A DNA stretch of 64,000 bases from Ignavibacteriales bacterium (lineage in GTDB: Bacteria > Bacteroidota > Ignavibacteria > Ignavibacteriales > Ignavibacteriaceae): the NCBI GenBank assembly GCA_016714125.1, contig JADJNX010000020.1, positions 124,001-188,000 on the forward strand, read 5' to 3'. The notes beneath the pieces are model-generated. The model was not told where the DNA came from. It ran no database searches and worked only from the letters and a program-made list of their open reading frames with translations. Below are positions 38,610-46,979 of this stretch, one piece after another. The first letter of the stretch is position 1; each line of letters starts with the position of its first letter. A program made the translations under genes and the position numbers.

Positions 38610-39480
38610 GTAGCATTAACAAAGTCCCACCCACAATTACGAGGGCGGCGAGACCTTTTTTAAGCAGTCCGCCCTCATTAAATATTTTCCCACCGGCAAC
38701 ACTTGCAAAGAAAACTGATATCCTTTTAACCGCAATTACAAGTGCCACTGGTGCCATGGTAAAAGCGATAATTTGTGTATATCTGTAACCTATTGTTATA
38801 AAAGCAGTAAGGAGCACAAGCAGGGCAATATATCTAAAATCAGGTTTTTTAGGGAATGAAAAACTGGACCTCGTTACCAACATCAAAATAAAAAAATCAA
38901 CCAAAAAGAAGAGATGTTGCAAAAACATAAAGGAGGAAGTCTCCATTTTCTGATCTTTTAAGAGATATTTATCAAGGATTGTGGAAACTGTAAAAAATGC
39001 GAGAGCAGCAGCAACATAAATATATTTTTTGGTTTTGAAGAAGACTCTGAAAGGCTCTATCGCCTTATTAAAACTTTTCATTTCAATAAAATATGATCCA
39101 ATCAGGAGGAGTGTAAGTCCTAAAGTCTGTGTTGTTGTTAATTTTTCACCTATGAAGATGAATGCAAAGATTGCCACAAATCCGGGAGTTAACGCAAGAA
39201 GGGGGAGAGCAGAGCTTATTTCAAGGTTTTTCAGGGAGAGCATAACACACCAGAAAGCCAATGCCTGCAACATGGTTTTGATAAACATGATCAGTGCCTG
39301 GTGAGAGTTTATTTCCCCAAACCCGGGATCCAACAAAAAGGGGAGACAAAAAAGGAGATTCACCCATGAAAGATGGAATGAAAACTCCAATGCATTCATT
39401 TTTACGAGGGCTTTTTTTTGTGTTATTGCCGCAACACTTGAGAGCACTGCTGAGGAAATGGCGAAGAAAAACCAGTGCAT
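38599..39480 (-). CDS. EamA/DMT-family transporter
   Basis: A 293-residue inner-membrane protein with about ten helices in two EamA repeats (AISSAVLSSVAAITQKKALVKM at the start; TILDKYLLKD at the start of the second). The frame is intact and the length typical. Substrate unknown. The start overlaps the stop of the upstream DUF72 gene by one base, so the two minus-strand genes form an operon. Confidence 0.85.
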   Translation of the reverse strand: MHWFFFAISSAVLSSVAAITQKKALVKMNALEFSFHLSWVNLLFCLPFLLDPGFGEINSHQALIMFIKTMLQALAFWCVMLSLKNLEISSALPLLALTPGFVAIFAFIFIGEKLTTTQTLGLTLLLIGSYFIEMKSFNKAIEPFRVFFKTKKYIYVAAALAFFTVSTILDKYLLKDQKMETSSFMFLQHLFFLVDFFILMLVTRSSFSFPKKPDFRYIALLVLLTAFITIGYRYTQIIAFTMAPVALVIAVKRISVFFASVAGGKIFNEGGLLKKGLAALVIVGGTLLMLLKI

Positions 39481-40355
39481 TAATTATCCTTTAAGAGGCT
39501 TTTTAGTTTATCGATAGTAATTGGTGCCGAACCTTCATAATGGTTGTTAACATTAATATACACTTCGGTGTCGCGTTCAGAGAGTTCTCTAAGCAGGTTT
39601 GTCAGAAGCATAAGTTCTTCATCCCGGGGTTCGACTATTTTGTTCCAGATGCTTTTTGTTTTTTCTTCAATCCCCGATCTGTCCGGTCCGTGAAGTCTGA
39701 GGATTATTGTTTTTGGGAGTAAATTGATAAATTTTTCGATTACACCAAAAACTGGGGGCATATAATAACCCTGCAAAAAAACGGGAATAAGCTCCAGATC
39801 GTGAAGCAGAGTAAAATATTCCTTCGTCAGCAGATTGGGATTTCTTGTCTCAATTGCGATCGGGACTTCCCGTGATGCTGACTTAACAAAATCCTCGATC
39901 ATTTTTAGAAACACAGCCATGTCGGGCATTTTTTGTTTATTCAGATATTCAAACTGTAGAATGACAGCGGCTGTTTTGGGCTTTAAATCAGATATTGTAT
40001 CAAGGAAAGTTGCCCAAAGTTTGGTTGATAAAAACAACGGATTTTCCACAACATTCCCACCCGTATTTCTTGGGTAATAATGGGTAAGTGAAAGGGAATT
40101 TGGAGCCTTTATTGTAAATCGAAAATCATCCGGGGTAACGCTGTTATATTCTTCCACATCCTTCTGTTTGGGAAGAACCGGGGGTTTATCGGATGTGAAG
40201 AGGGACCAAAACCATTGATCAACTTCCACCGAAGAATATACTTTTGCATATTCTTAAAGAGGGTTAATTTTATCGAAGTGAGGATAAACGAGACCCTTCC
40301 AGGAATCGTATTTCCAACTGCATGTTCCGTAGTGAATATTTGCTGTTTTTGACAT
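39480..40355 (-). CDS. DUF72 (YecE-like) protein, in-frame TAA near start
   Basis: The full frame from the ATG at 40355 gives the DUF72 opening HYGTCSWKYDSWKGLVYPHF, then a TAA at 40256-40254, then EYAKVYSSVEVDQWFWSLF and the TIM-barrel-like body (FTIKAPNSLSLTHYY, PKTAAVILQFEYL, ETRNPNLL, ILRLHGPDR, VYINVNNHYEGSAPITI). In relatives the interrupted site is Glu or Lys within the (L)-EEYAK segment. If the stop is real, translation could only restart at the Met at 40229, losing the first barrel strand. The function of the family is unknown. It forms an operon with the EamA gene. Confidence 0.8.
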
Positions 40356-40420
40356 CCAATAAATTTCTATTTTACCAAACCACAATTTAAACTTTTGGAA
40401 AACAATTTCTTCTGAGAATC

Positions 40421-41548
40421 ATGAATAAAATTTCACTCGATAATCTGACCAAGTTTTTTATATCGGCAATAGGGATAATAGCAGTTTGTTTAGTATTTCA
40501 AGAATTGCAAAATCTCTTTTTACCTTTTGTCATAGCTTACTTGCTCTATTTCCTGTTTGCTCCTTTAAATAAATTCCTGACGTCGAAGCGAATTCCTCTC
40601 GCAGTTGCAGGAATTATTGACATAACAATTATTTTCAGCATGACTTATGTCGCCGGTAAATTTGTTATTGACAGCCTTATGAGCTTCGAAAGTGAATTTG
40701 GGGCTTATGAAAGTAAACTCACAGAATTGATTATTAGTACAGCCCAATCTATTGGAATAAACGATCCCGGATTAAAAGATTTTTCACTTGCAAAAACGTT
40801 GCAAGGTATTGATTATGGCTCTCTTGCCGGTGGACTTGTGAATTCAACAATAGATTTGATGGGTTATTTGCTCTTTGTCATCTTCTTTTTTGCATTTATT
40901 TTACCCGGTCACAACGCAATTTATAAAGCTATTGAGAAACGGGTGGTCTCGCCAAAGAAGTTTGCCGTAATGAAAAGGAAACAACACCCGGGAGAAGCAA
41001 ACACTGATGAAGATGGACAAACGTCCGACGAGCTCGAAAAGGAGGCAACCAAACTCGAGTCCACATTTATCCGAATTCCCCAACAAATTCAAAAATATGT
41101 GATAACCAAAATCATCATGAACGTAATGGCTGGTGTCACGGTATGGTTCATCCTCATGTTGATTGGAGTTCCACATCCACAAGTTTGGGGTGTTTTAACA
41201 GCTATATTGAATTTTATCCCAACCATTGGATCGGCATTTGCCACAATTTTACCTGTTTTGATGACCCTGGTTCAAACGGGAAGTATTGGGAGTGCGCTCC
41301 TCGTTCTTGGTGTGATGGCTGTAGTTCAAACTTTTTATTTCAATTTTCTTGAACCGATGATCCTGGGCAAACGACTAAATCTGAATCCATTAGTGATTTT
41401 GATATCAGTTTTGGTGTGGGGATATATCTGGGGAATAGCAGGTATGTTTCTTGCGGTCCCGCTTACAGCAATACTCAAAATTGTCATCTCAAACTTTGAT
41501 TCAAAAAATATGCAATTTATTGCAGATTTGATGGGAAAGCCGGATTAA
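40421..41548 (+). CDS. AI-2E family transporter (PerM-like)
   Basis: A 375-residue inner-membrane protein with the family layout: two N-terminal helices (IGIIAVCLVFQELQNLFLPFVIAYLLYFLFAPLN), a charged cytoplasmic stretch (residues ~180-220) and a C-terminal helix cluster with GVTVWFILMLIGVPHPQVWGVLTAILNFIPTIGSAFATILPV and FYFNFLEPMILGKRLNLNPLVILISVLVWGYIWGIAGMFLAVPLTA. The charged insert (EANTDEDGQTSDELEKEATKLES) is longer than usual. Family members include exporters of AI-2 and Na+/H+ antiporters; the role here is open. It converges on the RmlD-like gene with overlapping stop codons. Confidence 0.88.
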   Translation: MNKISLDNLTKFFISAIGIIAVCLVFQELQNLFLPFVIAYLLYFLFAPLNKFLTSKRIPLAVAGIIDITIIFSMTYVAGKFVIDSLMSFESEFGAYESKLTELIISTAQSIGINDPGLKDFSLAKTLQGIDYGSLAGGLVNSTIDLMGYLLFVIFFFAFILPGHNAIYKAIEKRVVSPKKFAVMKRKQHPGEANTDEDGQTSDELEKEATKLESTFIRIPQQIQKYVITKIIMNVMAGVTVWFILMLIGVPHPQVWGVLTAILNFIPTIGSAFATILPVLMTLVQTGSIGSALLVLGVMAVVQTFYFNFLEPMILGKRLNLNPLVILISVLVWGYIWGIAGMFLAVPLTAILKIVISNFDSKNMQFIADLMGKPD

Positions 41549-42440
41549 ATTCCGAGTTCTTCCTGCATAATTCTGAAAGTTTCTTCCATCTGAGTGGGAG
41601 AATAGCCAAATTCTGATTCAGCTTTGAGAGTGACAAGACCCGAGTTAAGTGGTCTTTTTGCGGGTTGTTTCAGGTCGGGAGTTATTATTTTATCAACTAG
41701 GGACCCGTCAAGATTAAAGAAATCAACTATTCTCATAGTGAAATCATAGCGGGAGAGGAATTCTCTTCCACCGATGTTATAAACACCAAATTTTCTGAAC
41801 TCAATAACCTGGGAGATGGCTCTTACAAGATCATCGAGGAAAGTGGGGTTATTGATCTGGTCGGTTACAATTCTTATTCTTTCCCCTTTTCTTATCGATT
41901 CCACAACCCAGCGAACAAAATCGAGTCTTCCTTTTGTTATAACTCCATAAAGTACATTTGTTCTAAGAATTGTGTAAAGAGCATTGGAAATCTTTAGAGC
42001 GTTTTCTCCTGCAAGTTTGGTTCTGCCGTAATATCCCACAGGATTTGGTTTATCCCCCTCGGCATATTGTCCCTTTATCCCATCAAAAATGTAATCGGAC
42101 GATATGTGAACGAGGTGGGCGTCGCAGTTTCTTGCACCTTCAGCCATATATTCAACTGCTTTTACGTTGATATTCCAGGCGGTTTCCCGTTCCGATTCTG
42201 ATTTATCAACATTTGTGAATGCAGCGGCGTTTATAATATAATCCGGAAAAAATCTGAAATTATTTTTTTGACTTCATCTCTTTTTGTGATGTCACATCTG
42301 ACATAAGTGGCAGAAGGATCGTAAAATTCACTCTCCACAGATGAACAAAGCACAGTGTAACCGAGTTTTTTTGCAAAATACTCGTAACATCTTTGTCCGA
42401 GCATTCCCGTGGCACCAAAAATGAGGATTTTATTTTTCAT
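41545..42440 (-). CDS. RmlD-like dTDP-4-dehydrorhamnose reductase family protein, frameshifted
   Basis: An extended short-chain dehydrogenase. ILIFGATGMLGQRCYEYF is the NAD(P)-binding glycine motif, followed by the Tyr/Lys pair YYGRTKLAGEN and RTNVLYG typical of RmlD/MAT2B-like proteins. The frame breaks in an A6 run on the + strand (42247-42252); one extra base restores ISDFFPDYIINAAAFTNVDKSE. Restored length is ~298 aa. The family reduces nucleotide-linked 4-keto sugars, but without rhamnose genes nearby the substrate is uncertain. I prefer the ATG at 42440, which overlaps the end of the pfkB-like gene by 11 bases. Confidence 0.82.
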
Positions 42441-43329
42441 ATAATAGGGTATCAATATCTTTTTTCAAATTTTTAATGAGGGCAATTGAATCATAGGTCG
42501 AAACTGCAGCCCCGGCAGCGTTTGCATAATAAAGTGATTTTATTGGGTCATTGTTTACAAGATATGACATAAAAAATGCTGCTCCAAACAAGTCACCACA
42601 ACCAACCTTGTTTATGGTTTTAACAGGATGGGCTTTGGCAAAAATGGAGTTGGTCTCGCCTTCAGTTTTGTAGTACATCCTGGCACCAAGATTACCTTTG
42701 GTAACCAAAACAATTCTCAATCCCAAATTTAAGATATTTTCGACTATCAATTCTTCCGTTTCGGCGGTACCACAACACATTATCTCTGTTTCGTTTGCCT
42801 GAAGGATGTCAACCGAAGAAAACCATTCTTCAATATTCTCAATTTTTGCAAATTCTCTTGTGCCATCAGATTTCATCGGACGGGTGAGGGAATGAATATC
42901 GAGAAACAGTGGTGCGTTTGTGGTGGATTTTAATCTTTTCAACGCCTCACAATCCAGATCATATCCCGTTATTAGATTAACGAGAATACCATCAAAATTT
43001 TTCTCCGAGATTTTTGATTCATCAAAGATAATCGGGTCAGTAAGGTTTTCATATTTTTCATCCCTCTCTCCATGTTCTTTGATAAAGAGATGGATAACTG
43101 GAAGTTTGTCCACCTGATTCACAAAATCCAGCTCAAAGTTATCATATAGCGGAAAAAAATGGTGTTTTTGAGATTCGGACATATTTGTCAGGAGGTAACA
43201 TTTATCCTCATGACCCATAAGGGCATCAACAGCTGATGCGGTATAGAAGAGCCCACCCGGTTGGTTAAGAATTGTTTCACCTGAGTGAATAAAATCTTCA
43301 ACGGAGGAACCAACAAAGAGAAGTTTCAT
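42430..43329 (-). CDS. PfkB-family carbohydrate kinase
   Basis: A 299-residue ribokinase-fold protein from the ATG at 43329 (MKLLFVGSSVEDF). It shows the N-terminal QPGGLFYTASAVDALMG substrate motif, NETEIMCC near the hinge and the C-terminal anion-hole/catalytic-base motif KVGCGDLFGAAFFMSYL (Asp as base). The frame extends upstream to 43392, but that adds sequence without family features. Substrate unknown: sugars or nucleosides. It is co-directional and overlapping with the RmlD-like gene, suggesting a shared nucleotide-sugar or glycan role (inference). Confidence 0.82.
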   Translation of the reverse strand: MKLLFVGSSVEDFIHSGETILNQPGGLFYTASAVDALMGHEDKCYLLTNMSESQKHHFFPLYDNFELDFVNQVDKLPVIHLFIKEHGERDEKYENLTDPIIFDESKISEKNFDGILVNLITGYDLDCEALKRLKSTTNAPLFLDIHSLTRPMKSDGTREFAKIENIEEWFSSVDILQANETEIMCCGTAETEELIVENILNLGLRIVLVTKGNLGARMYYKTEGETNSIFAKAHPVKTINKVGCGDLFGAAFFMSYLVNNDPIKSLYYANAAGAAVSTYDSIALIKNLKKDIDTLLYEK

Positions 43330-43367
43330 GAAAAACCTGATTTTAGTTGCACCAAATATAATGGATG

Positions 43368-43520
43368 GGACGCAGATATAGGATAGTAACACAGATTATC
43401 ATGGAAGGGGACGCAGATATACGCAGATTAAACGTGCCAAAGGCATCCCATTGGGAGATTTTCGCAGAGGTATGCAATTCTCCCCTCTACTTTTAGGAGA
43501 GGGGCCAGGGGTGAGGTCCG
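43368..43520 (+). repeat. Degenerate repeat block (ACGCAGATAT words and AGAGGGG hairpin)
   Basis: The word ACGCAGATAT occurs at 43370 and, twice in near-tandem (ACGCAGATAT, ACGCAGATTA), around 43411-43430, with a related ACACAGATTA at 43390. A hairpin of CCCCTCT (43482-43488) and AGAGGGG (43498-43504) follows. The block fills most of the 293-base gap between the divergent pfkB-like and CHAT genes. Confidence 0.6.
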
Positions 43521-43622
43521 TTAAGCGGTTTAACTCAAACCCCCTCACTACCTCTGAAGTCAAAAATTACTATATTTATGGGTCGTTAACTGAATTTTAC
43601 AAATTTTGTGATGCCAAATTTT

Positions 43623-46600
43623 ATGAAAACAATCGCAGTCATATTCTCCCTTCTTTTGATTTTTACACGGATAAATAATGCCCAAACTGAAAATGACAGT
43701 GTTTTTGTCTATTTCGAAAAGGGGTGCAGGCATATGGACAAGGGAATGCAGTTGAAGCAATTTCGTTTTTTGAAAAGTCGATTTTATTGATGGAAGGGGA
43801 CGACTATGGAGATGTCCCCGGTAGAGCATGGTATTTGATGGGCGACTGTTACCGAAGTCTCAATAATCTTGAGTCGGCTGAAAAGTGTTTTAATAATGCG
43901 GAGAAAAATTTCAGGGATGTTAATTCTTTAGAGGTGCTTGGTTATGTTTTTAAGGGGTATGGAGATATTCTGCTTAGTAAGGGATTCACAAGTGAGTCGG
44001 AGAAAAACTATATAGAGGCACTCAATTATTTTAATGATTCAACAGATATAGTTGCCATTGGACTTGTTCTGAACAGTCTTGGAAATATTTATCTCAATCA
44101 GGGAGACAATCCTAAAGCTGTACAATTCTTTATGGCAGCACTCAAATATTATGAAGCAGTTGATCTGGAAATGGGGAGGGGCGAAGTTTATTACGGATTG
44201 GGTCTAGCTGCGGCAAACCAGGGAAATAATGCAGAGGCAGAGGAGTATTTAATCAAAGCCAGGGGTCATTTTATCAAAGCAAATTATCCCCTTGGTGAGG
44301 GAAATGTTCATTATGGATTGGGTGTTGTTTGGATGAATACGGGTAAAAATGAGGCCGGGATTGAACTTTAATCTGTTTTGCACAACTTAATTATATACTT
44401 GGAGAGGGGTCGGTTTATTTAAATTATGGTGCTCTGAGTATCAATACAGGTGAACATAACAAAGCACTGGAACATTATTATAAAGCGATAGAACTCCACA
44501 CCAAAGCCGGATATAATCTGGGAATCGGCAAAGGATATCAGGGGATTGCAACTGTTGCTTTAAATACAGGTGACAATAAAAAAGCTGAAGAAGCGGCGAA
44601 TAAATCGATTGAATATTTTGAACTTGCCGGGTTTAAGTCAGGAATTGGGAATATTTATGAGTTGCTTGCTTCGATGAATATGAACGCCGGAAATCTTGAC
44701 AAAGCAGAAGAATTATTGGGAAAAGCACTGAAATATTATCGTGATGCCGATTTTATCATCGGTATGGGAAACTCACATTATACACTTGGACAAATTGCCT
44801 TCAGTAAGGGGAACCATACCAAAGCAATCGTGGAAAATCAGAAGGCTATTCTTTATTATGAAAAATCCGGGTATCTGCTTGGTCTTGGAAATGTCAACTA
44901 TGTTCTGGGACAAATATCCTTGATTTCGGAGGGTGATCTTGACGGGGTGATTGCCTATAATAACATGGCTGAAAAATTTTACACAGATGCCAAATACACT
45001 CTTGGACTTGGAAAAGTTGCCTACAGCAAGGGGACGATTTTTTATTTTCAGGAAAAATATAATGAGGCTGTTGAAGAAATAAAAACTGCTCTAAAATATT
45101 TTTCAGCTTCAGATTATGGGTTTTTCCAGATACTTGGGCATTTTGCACTTGCCGATATCTATATGCAGCAGCCGGGGAAAAAAGAGCTGGCATTGGATGG
45201 CCTGAGACAAGCGATCGAATATCTTGAAAAATTCAGGTCGAATCTTGTCAGGCAGGAGGATAGAACAAGTTTTTACGAAAAGTTCTCTGCTTATCTTCAG
45301 TTTTCAGTTGTTTCGGCAATATCACTTGAGGAACCCGCTTTGGCCTTCAGGTATCTTGAAAATATCAAAAGTCGAACCCTCAATGAACTTCTTACAGAAC
45401 GAAGTGTAAATCTTGTATCGAAAATTGAACCTGAATTGTTGGCTGAGAGAAACCGGCTTGAGAAGTTGATAACCTCTCTGAAGACCGGGATGCATACAAA
45501 TGCTCTCGATGAAATGGAATTTAATAAACAACAGCTTAAACTTTATGAAGATCAACTTGATAAATTGATCTTTGAGATAAGGACAAAAAATCCCGCTTTT
45601 GCAGCAGTGGAATACCCAAAATCGATGGTAGTGGATGAGATTCGGGAGTTGCTTGATCCAGATGAAATGGTTCTTCAATATTTCCTCGCTACTGAAAATT
45701 CCTGGCTATTTTTAACCACCAGGGACAACTTTGAAATAATTCCCCTTGGAGCCACCGAAGATTCAATCGCGCAATTTGGAAGCATATTTTTGGATGGATT
45801 AAGGAGAAATAAATTAGGAAAAGATATTCCGGTAGCAGATATGGACATCGAGGAGGAAATTTCACTGGATGCCGCCAAAAAATTGTATGGTTTGTTAATA
45901 AAACCGGTTGAGGCAAAGCTTGCAAAGGATGTCAGGCTTACAATCATTCCCGACGGGATACTAAACTTGATTCCATTTGAGGTGTTGGTTGATGATTCCC
46001 TTTATCTGATAGAGAAACACTCAATAAACTATTTTCAGTCGACAACTCTTATGGCACTTATGAGGACAGACCTTAAAAAGGAGCATAAAAGCAGTGGCTT
46101 TGCAGGTTTTGGTGATCCCGTTTATGATCTTGAAAATTTTAACAAGGGGGCTGATGAGAGAGGAGTTAAGATCGCACAGAGAGGAGACGGGAAATATGAA
46201 GATGTTGTGGAGGAAGAATTCAGTCGTGCCGGATTAACACTTTTCCGATTGAGAGGGACAGGTGAGGAGATAAATGGAATCGCTGATGTTTTCCGCAGCA
46301 AAGGTGAACCTGTGAATATCAAACTCCGTAAAGATGCAAATGAAGGAAATGCAAAACTCGAAGAACTGAAAAATTACAGATATATCGTCTTTGCCTGTCA
46401 CGGGATAATCAACCCGGGGTTCCAGAGTCTTGCGCTTGCAGTAGAGGACAGTTTAACAAGAACCGAAGATGGATATTTAACGTTTGAAGAGATGTTAAAT
46501 CTTGATTGGGATGCTGAGCTTGTGGTTTTGTCCGCTTGTCAAACCGGAACGGGAGAATTAAAACGGACAGAAGGTGTAGTTGGTCTAACCTGGGCAGTGA

Positions 46601-46803
46601 TGTATGCCGGGGCGGATGCAGTAACTGTGAGTCTTTGGAATGTAAGTGATAAAGGCACAAAAGAGTTAATGATTGGCTTTTTTGAAAACCTGATAAACAA
46701 AAATCTTTCCAAAACAGAAGCACTCAGACAATCAAAACTTTCATTCATCAAAAAAGGCACACGACCTTATTATTGGTCTCCATTTGTAATTTATGGGGAG
46801 TAG
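43623..46803 (+). CDS. Exported TPR-CHAT caspase-like protease, two frameshifts
   Basis: A ~1060-residue protein. A signal peptide (MKTIAVIFSLLLIF..., ending NNAQ) is followed by about 13 tetratricopeptide repeats (43740-45230), a helical linker (ERSVNLVSKIEPELLAERNRLEKL) and a C-terminal CHAT domain with catalytic His in FACHGIINPG and Cys in LSACQTGTGEL. CHAT domains are caspase/separase-type cysteine proteases. The frame breaks at a G4 run (43721-43724) and a T3 run (44367-44369); one added base at each restores KGVQAYGQGNAVEA and IELLICFAQLNYILGEG. The signal peptide puts it outside the cytoplasm, unlike defence-type CHAT proteases. Substrate unknown. Confidence 0.85.
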
Positions 46804-46807
46804 AGAC

Positions 46808-46830
46808 AATTATTAATTATTAATTATAGG
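46808..46830 (+). repeat. Short period-7 array (TATTAAT), forward arm
   Basis: Two and a half to three 7-base TATTAAT units begin a few bases after the CHAT gene stop. They are mirrored at 46964-46977 across the terminator at 46887. Confidence 0.6.
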
Positions 46831-46886
46831 GATTGCTGGGGGTGGTTGCAGATTTTATGGGGTCCCACGAGTGAAAAGTTTAATAA

Positions 46887-46920
46887 AAAGGCTGCCAGAT
46901 TAAAGACAGCCTTTACAAAA
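46887..46920. terminator. Hairpin terminator between convergent genes (GGCTG stem)
   Basis: Arms AAAGGCTG (46887-46894) and CAGCCTTT (46907-46914) lie between the convergent CHAT and TonB-receptor genes. The stem core matches the terminators at 17266 and 20194, though the T tract is short. Confidence 0.7.
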
Positions 46921-46963
46921 ACTTTAGAAATTATCGGGGATTAGTGATCGAAGTTAATAGAAA

Positions 46964-46977
46964 TAATACCTAATAAT
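46964..46977 (-). repeat. Short period-7 array (TAATACC), reverse arm
   Basis: Two units, TAATACC and TAATAAT, end two bases before the stop codon of the minus-strand TonB receptor. The TAATACC word recurs six times at 54019-54060. Confidence 0.5.
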
Positions 46978-46979
46978 TA

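Noticed and set aside
30321..40256. Genome-wide reassignment of TAA or TGA
   Set aside because: The positions do not imply one amino acid, and TAA and TGA also end many intact genes in this window, so recoding is not the simplest explanation.
43368..43432. CRISPR array suggested by repeated ACGCAGATAT
   Set aside because: Units are only ten bases, the spacing is irregular and there are no unique spacers or cas genes.
43623..46803. TPR-CHAT protein as part of a CRISPR type III-E (craspase-like) or gasdermin defence system
   Set aside because: A signal peptide and the lack of any cas or gasdermin gene nearby argue against a cytoplasmic defence role.
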